Shown: positions 1 to 8,863, counted from the stretch's first letter. The stretch is 64,000 bases of DNA from Allomuricauda sp. (GCA_017795045.1 CP051244.1:1351407-1415406); one strand, 5' to 3'. Notes: generated by a model not told the origin, from the sequence alone. Program-made: numbers and translations.

Positions 1-772
1 GTACGGAAACACTATAATCCGGTTCTTCCAAAAACAGGTTGAGCAAGTAGGTGGAATCCGTTGGAATGCTGATGGTGTCCTCAAGAAATCCAATTTTGTC
101 CTGCTTTTGGTTAAACAGATTGTTTTTGTTCACATCTTTTAGGGCAAAGAGGGCATATTTCCCGGCCCTCAAATTTTTAAGCTCAAACAGCGGAAGGCTA
201 TCCCCCGTACTGGCAATATAATTGGGAGGGGTTTTATAAATGGTGGAATCGGTATAAGCGGTATCTATTTCATACAGCATCACACTGATGAACTGATCGG
301 CCTTTTTATTGAAAGCATCTTTTACTGCACCAGATAAAGTCAAAGAGTCTATATAGGTCCCCGTGGAGAAAACATAAGTGAGAAAGCTGTTGGGGTTGCC
401 CTCGTTATTATCAACAATACTTTGCCCAAAATTGAAAGTATAGGTGGTATTTTCACGAAGGGTGTCTTTGATGATGACCTCAATATACTTTCTGGGTCCG
501 CCTTGTGGCGTTATTTCTGGGGGATACTTCAAGGGAGGTGAAACCACCAGTTGGTTCTGTACGTCCTGGAGTTTTATGAGCTCATCAAAATAAAGTCGGA
601 TTTTTTGGCCCTCAAAACTGATGCTGAAGTTATCCGGTTCTGTGCGTACAAGCTTTGGTGGGGTAACATCCTCTGGTCCACCGGAAGGAGAACCTCTTCT
701 GGCACATTGCCATAGGGCAAGGCCCATCAGGGCGAAAAAAAGAAAACCCAACAATTTTTTTACGTACGCCAT
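1..772 (-). CDS. Ig-like domain lipoprotein, partial (C-terminus beyond left edge)
   Basis: Translated by hand from the minus strand; the frame stays open to base 1, so only the first 257 codons are present. The N-terminus has a positively charged start, a hydrophobic core and a lipobox (ALWQC, Cys23), followed by ARRGSPSGGPEDVTPPK. This Gly-rich GGPxDVTPP junction leads into an SbsA-type Ig-like domain (about 35-140) in a known Bacteroidetes lipoprotein family. After it come residues resembling a carboxypeptidase-regulatory-like beta domain (LKNLRAGKYALFALKDVN, about 200-220). An in-frame ATG lies four codons upstream at 784; I prefer 772 because it gives a standard signal peptide. It is probably an outer-membrane or periplasmic surface lipoprotein; its function is not known. 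The downstream gene on this strand is outside the window. Confidence 0.8.
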   Translation of the reverse strand, partial: MAYVKKLLGFLFFALMGLALWQCARRGSPSGGPEDVTPPKLVRTEPDNFSISFEGQKIRLYFDELIKLQDVQNQLVVSPPLKYPPEITPQGGPRKYIEVIIKDTLRENTTYTFNFGQSIVDNNEGNPNSFLTYVFSTGTYIDSLTLSGAVKDAFNKKADQFISVMLYEIDTAYTDSTIYKTPPNYIASTGDSLPLFELKNLRAGKYALFALKDVNKNNLFNQKQDKIGFLEDTISIPTDSTYLLNLFLEEPDYSVSV

Positions 773-842
773 GCCAAAATCCATGTGGGGCAAAGAAACA
801 ACTAATTTAAAAATTGAAGGTACGCATTAATAAAATTTAACC

Positions 843-1547
843 CTAGGGAACCACAGCCATACTGAGGACTGAGATATCCTTGGGCTTGAGCTGCTGAAGG
901 GCTTTGGCACAAGATTCTATGGTGGCTCCCGTGGTTATAACGTCGTCTACCAGCAGCACATGCCCAAAATGTGTTTTTACCACAGGGTTTACCAGAAAAG
1001 CTTCTTTTGAATTTTCCCAGCGCAACAGCCTATCCTTTTTCGTCTGGGTTTTGGTATTTAAGGTCTTCAGAAGTAAATCGTCCCTGTATTCTGCACCAAT
1101 GGCCTCGGCAATTTTTTGTGCAAAAAGAGCTACTTGGTTATACCCTCTCTTTTTCAATTTTTTTGGATGCAAGGGTACCGGGATGACAACATCAATTTTT
1201 CCCAGACCCATTTCTTTTCTTAATTGGGCACCATACCAATCCCCAAAAAAGCCGCCAATTTGTTCTTGATTTTTGTATTTTAATGAATGCAGCAAATTTT
1301 TAACAATCCCATTTTTTGTAAAAAAAACAAAGGCAGCTGCTTTTTTTATGGCAATTCGTCCATAAAATATACGATCTACGGTGTTTTCATCCAAGAAGTT
1401 ATGATCGGTGAGTGGCATCTCATGTCGACAAACGGCACACAAAATGCTTTCTCCTCTGAATAATTGGGCATTACATCCAAAACATACCTGTGGCAATAGG
1501 ATGTTGTTAATCTCGTTTATTATCTTAGCCAACCTTTTTGGTATCAA
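843..1547 (-). CDS. ComF family phosphoribosyltransferase-like protein
   Basis: The protein has 234 residues, the usual ComF length. The N-terminus carries two cysteine pairs (Cys22/Cys25 and Cys37/Cys40), the small zinc-ribbon of the family. The C-terminal half is a type I phosphoribosyltransferase fold with the PRPP-binding motif VLLVDDVITTGAT at 197-209 and the family signature VIPVPLHPKKLKKRGYNQ before it. In competent bacteria ComF acts in DNA uptake; in most Bacteroidetes the role is untested, so only the family call is firm. The start is a TTG at 1547 and it overlaps the longest possible 5' end of the divergent coiled-coil gene. It lies 70 bases upstream of the Ig-like lipoprotein gene, on the same strand. 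Confidence 0.88.
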   Translation of the reverse strand: MIPKRLAKIINEINNILLPQVCFGCNAQLFRGESILCAVCRHEMPLTDHNFLDENTVDRIFYGRIAIKKAAAFVFFTKNGIVKNLLHSLKYKNQEQIGGFFGDWYGAQLRKEMGLGKIDVVIPVPLHPKKLKKRGYNQVALFAQKIAEAIGAEYRDDLLLKTLNTKTQTKKDRLLRWENSKEAFLVNPVVKTHFGHVLLVDDVITTGATIESCAKALQQLKPKDISVLSMAVVP

Positions 1548-1579
1548 ATCTTATACGCGTTAGAGTAGTCTGTCAACCC

Positions 1580-2476
1580 ATGAGCCCCCAAGATAATCAT
1601 TTCAACTACAAGATCATATTTGCCGCGCTGGTTGCGGTCATTGTGGGGATTCTCATTGCTTTCTACTATAGTTACGCCCAATCCAAGAACCAAATGTCGT
1701 TCTTGGAGCAGGAAAAATCACTTTTGGTGAAGGACCTTACTTTGATGAAGGCCGAAGTGGACAGACTTTCGGGACTTAACGAAGTGAACGATATTGAACT
1801 GCAGACCTCTAGGTTCAGGGTACAACAGCTCTTGGATTCTGTGGGAAGGCTCAATTTTAGCATTACCAAGCTCAAGGAAACCCGAAAGGAGCTGCGCAAA
1901 TTGGAGGTACGCTTTGACAGTCTTAAATTGAAGAACAACTTTCTGCGGTACAACAATAGCCTTTTGGCCAGTAAGTATGAGGAAACCCGTAAGCAGTTGG
2001 AAGATCTAAGGGGCAGGGCCAATTCCATGGAACAGACCGAATCCTTGCTTAGGGAGACCAATCGGGAACTGACCCGGGAATTGCGCATTAAAAGCTATCT
2101 GAAATTGCAGGATGCCGAGGGAAGTGGGTTCCGATTGCGGGCCGGAAGACCCATAAAGACCAATAAGGCCTCCACCATTGAAAAATTACGGGGATGTGTT
2201 ACCATTTTGAGCGACCCCAATGAACGTGGCGATGTAAAAGTGGTATACCTACAGTTTTTGGACCCCAATATGGCCGTGATAGAGGATAATGCCAATACCA
2301 TATCGGTCAGTGGAAACATCTACAGCAAAAAAGTGGAGATTGTGTATACGGGAAAGGAAATCAGTATTTGTGATGCCATTACCGTGCCCGAAGGCTCCTT
2401 GGCCGAGGGAATTTACACCCTTAATGTTTTTGAGGACGAAAGATTGCTCGCTTCCACAGAATTTCAGCTGAAATAA
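1580..2476 (+). CDS. Membrane-anchored coiled-coil protein, function unknown
   Basis: I chose the ATG at 1580 (MSPQDNHFNY) over an upstream non-ATG start at 1538 because the longer form overlaps comF and adds a non-conserved tail. The 298-residue protein has one N-terminal membrane helix (about 10-32, KIIFAALVAVIVGILIAFYY), then a long heptad-rich coiled coil (about 35-180) with many Leu/Glu/Arg residues, then a compact C-terminal domain (about 190-298) rich in beta-type sequence. This gives a type II topology with the coiled coil and C-terminal domain probably periplasmic. Homologues sit upstream of glyS in related genomes and are sometimes labelled as chromosome-partitioning proteins, but no Walker motif is present, so that label is not supported. 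It may be co-transcribed with glyS, although glyS has its own promoter-like box. Confidence 0.75.
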   Translation: MSPQDNHFNYKIIFAALVAVIVGILIAFYYSYAQSKNQMSFLEQEKSLLVKDLTLMKAEVDRLSGLNEVNDIELQTSRFRVQQLLDSVGRLNFSITKLKETRKELRKLEVRFDSLKLKNNFLRYNNSLLASKYEETRKQLEDLRGRANSMEQTESLLRETNRELTRELRIKSYLKLQDAEGSGFRLRAGRPIKTNKASTIEKLRGCVTILSDPNERGDVKVVYLQFLDPNMAVIEDNANTISVSGNIYSKKVEIVYTGKEISICDAITVPEGSLAEGIYTLNVFEDERLLASTEFQLK

Positions 2477-2500
2477 CACACTTCTTTTTGGGTAAAATTC

Positions 2501-2508
2501 TATTTTTG
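2501..2508 (+). promoter_or_regulatory. -7 promoter box in front of glyS
   Basis: TATTTTTG matches the flavobacterial -7 consensus TAnnTTTG exactly. Only four bases separate it from the glyS ATG at 2513, so the predicted transcript would start at or next to the start codon. No well-placed -33 TTG is evident. Confidence 0.5.
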
Positions 2509-2512
2509 CCCA

Positions 2513-4057
2513 ATGGCAAATCAGGAAGACATTTTTAAGAAGGTTATCTCTCACGCAAAGGAATACGGCTATGTATTTCAATCCAGTGAGATTTATGATG
2601 GACTTAGCGCAGTTTATGATTACGGTCAGAATGGCGCTGAGCTAAAGAAGAACATCCGCGAATATTGGTGGAAGGCCATGGTGCAGCTCAATGAGAACAT
2701 TGTGGGCATAGATGCCGCCATATTTATGCACCCCACCACTTGGAAGGCCTCTGGCCACGTGGATGCCTTCAATGACCCGTTGATAGACAACAAAGATTCC
2801 AAAAAAAGATATAGGGCCGACGTCTTGATCGAAGATTATGTGGCCAAGATAGAAGCCAAGATAGACAAGGAGGTCACCAAGGCCGCCAAACGTTTTGGGG
2901 ATAGTTTTGACAAGGAGCAGTTCCTGTCTACCAACCAACGTGTAGTTGACTATCAGGCCAAGGCCGATGAAATCCTAAAACGAATGGCAAAATCTTTGGA
3001 AAACGAGGATTTGGCCGATGTCAAAGCTCTTATTGAGGAATTGGAAATTGCCTGTCCACTTTCTGGGTCCAAAAACTGGACGGACGTGAAGCAGTTCAAC
3101 CTTATGTTCGGGACCAAGTTGGGTGCCTCTGCCGATAGTGCCATGGACCTCTACCTTCGTCCTGAGACTGCACAAGGTATTTTTGTCAACTTTTTGAATG
3201 TACAGAAAACCGGAAGGATGAAAATTCCGTTCGGGATTGCCCAAACCGGAAAAGCCTTCCGTAACGAGATTGTGGCCCGCCAGTTCATTTTCCGTATGCG
3301 GGAATTTGAACAGATGGAAATGCAATACTTCATTAAGCCGGGAACCCAAATGGAGTGGTACGAAGCTTGGAAGGAAAAACGTATGAAATGGCACCTTTCC
3401 TTGGGAATGGGAGCAGATAACTACCGTTTTCACGACCACGAAAAATTGGCCCACTACGCTGATGCGGCCGCTGATATCGAATTCAAGTTCCCATTCGGGT
3501 TCAAGGAGTTGGAAGGCATCCACTCCCGTACCGATTTCGATTTGGGCAAGCATGAGGAATATTCAGGAAAAAAACTACAATATTTTGACCCAGAGGAGAA
3601 CAAGAGCTACGTACCCTACGTGCTGGAAACCTCAATAGGATTGGACCGTATGTTCTTGGCCGTATTCTCCAACTCACTGCAAGAAGAAGAGCTTGAAAAC
3701 GGCTCCACCCGGACCGTACTGAAAATTCCAGCGGTGTTGGCCCCCAACAAGGTGGCTGTTTTGCCATTGCTCAAACGGGATGGTTTACCTGAGGTGGCCC
3801 AAAAACTTGTTGATGAGCTAAAATGGGACTTCAATGTGGACTATGATGAAAAAGATGCCGTAGGCCGCCGTTACCGTCGTCAAGATGCTGCGGGGACACC
3901 ATTCTGTGTTACTGTGGACCATCAAACTTTGGAAGACGATACCGTGACCATTCGCCATAGGGACACCATGGAACAGAGCCGGGTAAAGCTTTCCGAGGTC
4001 AAGGAAATCATCTCCAAGGAAGTGGATATGCGGTACTGGTTGCAGAAAATCCAGTAA
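2513..4057 (+). CDS. glyS: Glycine--tRNA ligase
   Basis: This enzyme charges tRNA-Gly with glycine in the cytoplasm, using ATP. The 514-residue protein is the single-chain, dimeric class II type (archaeal/eukaryotic-like alpha2), not the alpha/beta tetramer of E. coli. The class II motif 2 region is clear: FRNEI at 249-253 followed by FRMREFEQMEMQYF at 260-273. Motif 3 is at about 366-382 (ETSIGLDRMFLA). RPETAQGIFVNF (216-227) is the conserved glycine-site block. The C-terminal anticodon-binding domain runs from about 400 (VAVLPLLKRDG). The ATG at 2513 is the natural start. The gene converges on the DUF3124 lipoprotein gene with only three bases between the stop codons. Confidence 0.97.
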   Translation: MANQEDIFKKVISHAKEYGYVFQSSEIYDGLSAVYDYGQNGAELKKNIREYWWKAMVQLNENIVGIDAAIFMHPTTWKASGHVDAFNDPLIDNKDSKKRYRADVLIEDYVAKIEAKIDKEVTKAAKRFGDSFDKEQFLSTNQRVVDYQAKADEILKRMAKSLENEDLADVKALIEELEIACPLSGSKNWTDVKQFNLMFGTKLGASADSAMDLYLRPETAQGIFVNFLNVQKTGRMKIPFGIAQTGKAFRNEIVARQFIFRMREFEQMEMQYFIKPGTQMEWYEAWKEKRMKWHLSLGMGADNYRFHDHEKLAHYADAAADIEFKFPFGFKELEGIHSRTDFDLGKHEEYSGKKLQYFDPEENKSYVPYVLETSIGLDRMFLAVFSNSLQEEELENGSTRTVLKIPAVLAPNKVAVLPLLKRDGLPEVAQKLVDELKWDFNVDYDEKDAVGRRYRRQDAAGTPFCVTVDHQTLEDDTVTIRHRDTMEQSRVKLSEVKEIISKEVDMRYWLQKIQ

Positions 4058-4060
4058 TCT

Positions 4061-4573
4061 TTATTCAACCCGGATACCTTTGGTGGTAAAGGACAATCCC
4101 TGCTGCCCGGAAGTGGAAATCATGACCCCCTCAAAATAGGGTTCGTGTGAGGTGGGCTTAATGCTCCAATCGAAAAGGAAATTGGCCCCCGTTCCCCCCG
4201 CTGGGTCTTTTTCGTCTATGACGATTTCCACCGTCTCCATGGGTTTTATGTAGATGGGAGCATCAAAATAGGTGCGGATGGCATTGCCGTGGGTATCAAA
4301 ATACTCCGCCTTGCGAATGTAAATGGTATCCTTGAGATTGGTGTTGCGCATGCTTATGGTCGCCGTGAGGTTGTGTGTGCGGTGCTCCGTTTCGCTATAG
4401 ACCTGAGAGTAGACCGAAAGATAACTGCTCCCGTTCACCAAAGAATCACTGGCGGAAAGGGCCACGGTACGGGCACTCCAGTTTATGGGGTCCACGGAAC
4501 TGACATCCTCCGGTGCTTTTTCGGCACAGGACAAGATAAGCAAGGACAATAGAATCACGACCAACTTGGGCAT
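4061..4573 (-). CDS. DUF3124 family lipoprotein
   Basis: The protein has 170 residues with a lipoprotein signal peptide (LLILSC, lipid Cys at 16). The mature part matches the DUF3124 family: the YLSVYSQVYSE block, LTATISMRNTN, an ordered KAEYFDTHGN segment, and near the C-terminus a conserved DPAGGTGANFLFDW stretch. It is probably anchored in a membrane facing the periplasm. The biochemical role of the family is not established. It stands alone on the minus strand, convergent with glyS; the 170 bases upstream hold no other gene and no clear promoter box. Confidence 0.8.
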   Translation of the reverse strand: MPKLVVILLSLLILSCAEKAPEDVSSVDPINWSARTVALSASDSLVNGSSYLSVYSQVYSETEHRTHNLTATISMRNTNLKDTIYIRKAEYFDTHGNAIRTYFDAPIYIKPMETVEIVIDEKDPAGGTGANFLFDWSIKPTSHEPYFEGVMISTSGQQGLSFTTKGIRVE

Positions 4574-4743
4574 ACAAAATGTTCTAGTTTGACTAAGATA
4601 CGGAATAGTACATTTTATGAATGCGTCAGTTTGCGTTTTTCCAAAGGAAAAGTATCGAGAACCGGGTTTACGCTATGTCAAACAGGTTTTGGGATTCCGA
4701 TTTCATTTGTCCGAAGATTAAGCTCCAACGAAAAGGATAAACA

Positions 4744-5202
4744 TTAATTTTCCTTGGTGGGATCAAACCCATACATGAACATATTAAGTTGACCGTTTGA
4801 GCTTTCAAGGCCAACAATGTCCATTAATTCTTCAAAATAGACGCATACCCGTTCCCTATCTTCCGTGTCCAAGTCCAAGTAAACATCCGAAAACCTTGAA
4901 AGGCCAGTTTTGATGGCTTCCAAATACTTTTCATTTGTAGGATTTTCCGATTCGGCTATATTTTGAAAGTCCGAAGCGGCCAGATTAATTTTCTCCGTAA
5001 AGATTGGACGCATTTCTTCTTCCGAAATGCCTGGGTAATAATCCTCTTCAACAAATTTTTCCTTGGCAATGAATTTTATAAACTCTTCATTCATGTCTTG
5101 TGAAGTTTGTATGTTGGGGTGTTTCTGGCCAAAAGTGGTAATGGACAATAATATAATTATTGCCTTGGTCCATTGGTGTATAAGTGAACTTTTTTGAAAC
5201 AT
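4744..5202 (-). CDS. DUF4844 family secreted protein
   Basis: I chose the ATG at 5202 (MFQKSSLIHQW), which gives 152 residues and a Sec-type signal peptide ending near ITTFGQ; an in-frame start at 5226 would add eight residues. The mature protein contains FVEEDYYPGISEEEMRPIFTEKIN, then YLEAIKTGLSRF, and then DTEDRERVCVYFEELMDIVGLESSNGQLNMFMYGF. This last block is the hallmark of DUF4844, a small helical family of unknown function. No catalytic motif is visible. It diverges from the small ORF at 5306 and has no operon partner. Confidence 0.75.
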   Translation of the reverse strand: MFQKSSLIHQWTKAIIILLSITTFGQKHPNIQTSQDMNEEFIKFIAKEKFVEEDYYPGISEEEMRPIFTEKINLAASDFQNIAESENPTNEKYLEAIKTGLSRFSDVYLDLDTEDRERVCVYFEELMDIVGLESSNGQLNMFMYGFDPTKEN

Positions 5203-5305
5203 ATTTTCTTTAATCAAAACCCTCACTGAAAAATTCCTCTAGGGTCATGTCAAAAGCTACTAATTCGTAGTAATATATTCGAAATATAGAGAATATCTTG
5301 TTTCC

Positions 5306-5506
5306 ATGAACCAAATACAAATGGCCCAGCTCAACGCATGGATCACCGACACCTACGGCAGCCCGGCGATCTTGGCCCACTATCTGGACCTGGCCGTGGA
5401 AATGTTGTTTTATCTGGAAAAGGATTCCTTTGAACAAATGGAGATACAGAACGTGGTCACCGCCTTAAAGGGCATGGAGCGGGTAATGCGGAAAATTCCT
5501 GGCTAG
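5306..5506 (+). CDS. Small hypothetical protein (66 aa)
   Basis: A short open frame of 66 codons starts at ATG (MNQIQMAQLNAW) and encodes an acidic-to-neutral, probably all-helical soluble protein without signal peptide, membrane segment or cysteine. Its codon choice and amino-acid composition look like the neighbouring genes, and it fills a gap between a divergent and a convergent gene, which favours a real gene. I do not recognise the family. Confidence 0.5.
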   Translation: MNQIQMAQLNAWITDTYGSPAILAHYLDLAVEMLFYLEKDSFEQMEIQNVVTALKGMERVMRKIPG

Positions 5507-5537
5507 TGCGGCAAGCCTTTACCATGGTGGTGGGAGG

Positions 5538-6323
5538 TTATTTTTCCCAAATTTGAAAGTGCCCATCCCTGACCACCAGTTTAAAATGGAGTTCACTTAA
5601 GAGGTCCTCACATTCTTTGGCTTCCTCCTCTGTCAAGATTCCGGCAAACGGATGGACCTCCAAAAAAATAGTTTTAAAGCTGGATAGGCTCTCCTTAAAA
5701 TCCCTAAAAAGGTTCAGTTCGCCTCCTTCAATATCCATGATCAGGGTATCAAAGTCCATGTTGTACCTTTCTTTCAGTTCATCTATGGTCCATCCCCTAA
5801 CGGTAACTTTTTTAGGTGTTTTCCGCACGGTGCTACCGCCAACAATCAGTTTATGGATGTAGAAGGTGTTTTCCTTGTTGTGAGAGACAATGGCATTTTC
5901 CACAGAAAAACCACAATGGTTGGTTTGCTTGTTTTTCTTGATCCATTGGATAAGGTTCGGATTTGCCTCCAAGGCAACATGGGCGTTTTTGTTTAGCAAT
6001 ATGGTGTTGATCATGCACGAAGTGTACCCCAGGCAGGAGCCCAATTCCAAAACTTTGGCATGGGGGGACAAATGTTTTTTTAGGTGTTTGGTCTCTTCCA
6101 CCTCATAAAGGTTCAAGGGGAACCTGCCCCGGAATTTCAAATCCGTTAAATGAAAGGGTACGTAGAGCGTTATGCCTTCCTTTTTGTAGGTCTTTAAAAA
6201 GAACGTAAAATAGATTCCGGCAAGCTGCAGTTTGATCACGTAAAGCGCCTTGGCTATTTTTTTGGGCAGCAAAACAAGCCGGCTTGCAAACGGTGTTCCC
6301 ATACGATGCTCTGCTGTATTCAT
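5538..6323 (-). CDS. FkbM family methyltransferase
   Basis: This 261-residue protein is a class I SAM-dependent methyltransferase of the FkbM type, which usually O-methylates sugars or polyketides. The SAM-binding glycine-rich motif I is VLELGSCLGYTSC at about 92-104, followed by acidic EANPNL (about 120-125), and FDTLIMDIEGGELNLF at about 193-208 is the FkbM motif IV region. An in-frame ATG at 6302 would give a slightly shorter start. The first 60 residues contain a hydrophobic, possibly membrane-associated stretch (LAGIYFTFFL). No glycan cluster lies nearby, so the substrate cannot be inferred. Confidence 0.85.
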   Translation of the reverse strand: MNTAEHRMGTPFASRLVLLPKKIAKALYVIKLQLAGIYFTFFLKTYKKEGITLYVPFHLTDLKFRGRFPLNLYEVEETKHLKKHLSPHAKVLELGSCLGYTSCMINTILLNKNAHVALEANPNLIQWIKKNKQTNHCGFSVENAIVSHNKENTFYIHKLIVGGSTVRKTPKKVTVRGWTIDELKERYNMDFDTLIMDIEGGELNLFRDFKESLSSFKTIFLEVHPFAGILTEEEAKECEDLLSELHFKLVVRDGHFQIWEK

Positions 6324-6472
6324 GAAGGTGCTTTTTGCGTAAAATAGAGGAGGGGTAATGTCTATCTTCCTTAAATATAGGAGTTAAGCACGACTTATGG
6401 CAAAGCTGTCCGGAGTTTTTGCTTTTGAATAAATGTGATTATAGTGATGTTGTTTTGTTTGGAGGGGAGAAA

Positions 6473-7006
6473 TCAACCCTTATCCAATTTGCCTTTTGGA
6501 GTGAATAGTTTTGCGATCCATTCATAGTTCAACAACATTAGGATTCCTATCAGGATATTCAATCCAGAGATGGCCCACCAGTTGTAATCCAAATGTTGGT
6601 CCAACATGGCACCTTCAATCTCTCCCAAACCATATGCAGAAACCTGTTTTTTAAAGGCCAAATAGCAATAGTCTAAAAATTGGGCCAAATTATTGGTGAT
6701 CAAAAGAAGCCCGATCAGGATTACCGAAAATTTGAAAAGACCATTTGCGTTTAAATCCTTGGCTTCAATTTTTTCATGGTCAAAACCCTTGGTTAGGTGA
6801 AAGAGATTTATTGTTCGGTCTGTTTGGAACAAGAGGATATAAACAATGACTCCGGTTACAATGAAATAAACGAAGTTCATTGCAAAGTGAAAGGTGAAAA
6901 ACCCACCGGAATAAGATAGATTGGGAATCAATGTAAAAAGTGCGTTGATAAAACAATATATCCCAAATGCTTTTATGATAAGCCTAAAAAAGTCCTTGGT
7001 TGTCAT
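6473..7006 (-). CDS. Four-helix integral membrane protein, function unknown
   Basis: The 177-residue protein has four predicted membrane helices at about 8-28, 40-62, 90-113 and 143-163, with a short charged cytoplasmic loop (HLTKGFDHEKIEAKDLN) between helices 2 and 3. No catalytic or transport motif is visible. It ends in a lysine-rich tail (TPKGKLDKG). It lies 45 bases downstream of the SMI1/KNR4-like gene on the same strand and may be co-transcribed. I do not recognise the family. Confidence 0.7.
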   Translation of the reverse strand: MTTKDFFRLIIKAFGIYCFINALFTLIPNLSYSGGFFTFHFAMNFVYFIVTGVIVYILLFQTDRTINLFHLTKGFDHEKIEAKDLNANGLFKFSVILIGLLLITNNLAQFLDYCYLAFKKQVSAYGLGEIEGAMLDQHLDYNWWAISGLNILIGILMLLNYEWIAKLFTPKGKLDKG

Positions 7007-7051
7007 TTGTTAGGTGTTTTTAGTTAGCTTTAATAAATGCCTAGACGGTTT

Positions 7052-7627
7052 TTATTCGATTTCTGAAAACAGGTTTTCAATTTCACTCTTCCAAAAGTCC
7101 GATTCGATAAAAATGTTTGGATTTATGGATTGAAGTTTGTTTTTAAGTTCCTCAAGATGATTTTTTGTGAATTTGGAGTCCATAAACCCGTCTTCCCCAA
7201 ATTCTAGTTGTATTTGGGCAACAAACCTCTTGAATTCCAACAGGCATAAAGCTAGTTCAATTACATTTTTATTTATGTCCTGAATAGGTTCAAAACCTAG
7301 CTCATGATCTAGCAAGACTATTTTATCATTTGCGGAACAGTCCATACAGATCGGATTTCCAGAACTATCCGAACCAAAAATCCAATAGTTTTCTGCTCCT
7401 TTGACGACATCCGTCCCAGAATAATATTCTGCTATGTTATATAGCACACCGTCATAACGCTCTAAACCAAAATCTAGAAATGGAGCAGCCGAATAGGGGA
7501 ATCCACCGGTAAGAAACTCGGTTGTCGATTTTGTCAGCGGGGTCCTTTTAAATTGCTCAGAATTAAACTCTGTCCATGTGTCAAATTCATCGGGATTCCA
7601 TTGTTTTTTAAATTCAATTGTATTCAT
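7052..7627 (-). CDS. SMI1/KNR4 (SUKH)-like protein
   Basis: The 191-residue cytosolic protein starts at an ATG. Its order of features suits the SUKH/SMI1-KNR4 superfamily: an N-terminal helix, then TEFLTGGFPYSAAPFLDFGLE, an aromatic strand with ENYWIFGSDSSGNPICMD (a position where the family often has the glycine of a turn), then DHELGFEPIQDINKNVIELALCLLEFKRFV. Many members are immunity proteins against contact-dependent or polymorphic toxins, but others are housekeeping. No toxin gene is next to it here, so an immunity role is not shown. The assignment rests on pattern similarity only. Confidence 0.6.
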   Translation of the reverse strand: MNTIEFKKQWNPDEFDTWTEFNSEQFKRTPLTKSTTEFLTGGFPYSAAPFLDFGLERYDGVLYNIAEYYSGTDVVKGAENYWIFGSDSSGNPICMDCSANDKIVLLDHELGFEPIQDINKNVIELALCLLEFKRFVAQIQLEFGEDGFMDSKFTKNHLEELKNKLQSINPNIFIESDFWKSEIENLFSEIE

Positions 7628-7719
7628 TTCTACTTATAATGTTGTTGATAGTTGATAGGATGTGTTTATTGGCACCTTACTCCTTTAAACCCTCCTTGTC
7701 CATATGCCATTTTGGCGAC

Positions 7720-8826
7720 TTATTTTTTTAGATGGATGGTTCTCCCTTTTTTGGCACTTTGGCGGGCGGCATCCAAGATTTCCATGACCACCATATTGTT
7801 CTCCAATGCGGTGAGATCGGAGGGTTGTAGGCTCATTTTGCCCCTCACCACGGCGGCCAGCACGGAAAAAGGATCGTTGTTGGGCGCAGGGCGCTCCTCC
7901 AAGGTCATTTTTTCTTCATGGTAGCCATCGTATCCCTCGGCTATACGTATGCGGAGGTCGTTTCGGTTATCGGCATAAATGGCCCCGGTAAGGCCGTAGA
8001 GTTCCATGTCCTTTCGTCCAATGGGCCAGTTCCACGAAGGTTCCAAAATGGCTTGGCAATCGTCATAGGTAAGGATAATGGTGGCATCATCGTCCACCTT
8101 GGGGTTGTTCCCCGGCTGAAATTGTTGGGTCACGGCTGTAACGGTATTGGGCCTTGCCCCTTTTTTGAGCCAGGTCATGAGGTTGGCCCCGTAACAGCCA
8201 AAATCGGTAATGGCGCCCCCACCATTGAGGATGGGGTCTTGTAACCAATCCAAAAATTCTTTGTTGACGCCAATCTTCACGGGCCCTTTGTGGCCATCGC
8301 GTACGATGACCTTTCGCAGGTCGCCTATTTTTCCTTCGTCCAACAATTCCTTGGCTTTATGATTGGTAGGGTACCACGTGGTCTCGTAATTGGTGAGTAG
8401 ATGTATGTTGTGCTTTTCAGCCAATGCCTTCATTTTTTGGGCGTGGTCCAAGCTCACAGCTAGGGGTTTTTCCACCATCACATGGATGCCCTTGGGCGCG
8501 CAGGTCTGTACGACGGCCAGATGTTCAAAAATAGATCCAAAGGCGGTCACGGCCTCGGGTTGGGTGGCGTTGATCATTTCTTCCAGCGTATTGTACACCA
8601 GATCCATGGAAAAACCATGTTGTTCCGCATAGCGTTGGGCCAGTTCCCGGTTGGGTTCGGCAATGCCCACAAGTTCAATATCGCCCAGATCTTCACGGCC
8701 CAAGATCCAATGCACGTGGGCATGGGAGAGTCCGGCCACCCCGATCCGCACCGGTTTTTCTTGGGCGAAGGTGGGAATGGCATTTAAAGCAAGACACAAT
8801 AACAAAAGAAATCCGGAACGTAACAT
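7720..8826 (-). CDS. Gfo/Idh/MocA family oxidoreductase, exported
   Basis: This 368-residue NAD(P)-dependent dehydrogenase-like protein acts on sugars or sugar derivatives. A Sec signal peptide (1-21, cleavage near TFAQ) precedes the Rossmann domain with the nucleotide motif IGVAGLSHAHVHW (28-40). The family EKP motif is at 119-121 (VMVEKPLAVS). The C-terminal domain carries the conserved GGGAITDFGCYGANLMTWL block. Export of an NAD-dependent oxidoreductase is common in Bacteroidetes glycan degraders, where such enzymes may carry tightly bound cofactor. No sugar-utilisation genes flank it, so the substrate is unknown. Confidence 0.88.
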   Translation of the reverse strand: MLRSGFLLLLCLALNAIPTFAQEKPVRIGVAGLSHAHVHWILGREDLGDIELVGIAEPNRELAQRYAEQHGFSMDLVYNTLEEMINATQPEAVTAFGSIFEHLAVVQTCAPKGIHVMVEKPLAVSLDHAQKMKALAEKHNIHLLTNYETTWYPTNHKAKELLDEGKIGDLRKVIVRDGHKGPVKIGVNKEFLDWLQDPILNGGGAITDFGCYGANLMTWLKKGARPNTVTAVTQQFQPGNNPKVDDDATIILTYDDCQAILEPSWNWPIGRKDMELYGLTGAIYADNRNDLRIRIAEGYDGYHEEKMTLEERPAPNNDPFSVLAAVVRGKMSLQPSDLTALENNMVVMEILDAARQSAKKGRTIHLKK

Positions 8827-8863
8827 AAGGCAATAAAAAAGGGTTTAGCCTTAAAAGTAAGAA

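Noticed and set aside
904-1269. Open frame on the plus strand opposite comF
   Set aside because: The comF reading is supported by zinc cysteines and the PRPP motif; the antisense translation shows no domain.
2249-2581. Antisense frame across the coiled-coil protein and glyS junction
   Set aside because: Covers two well-supported genes on the other strand and shows no motif.
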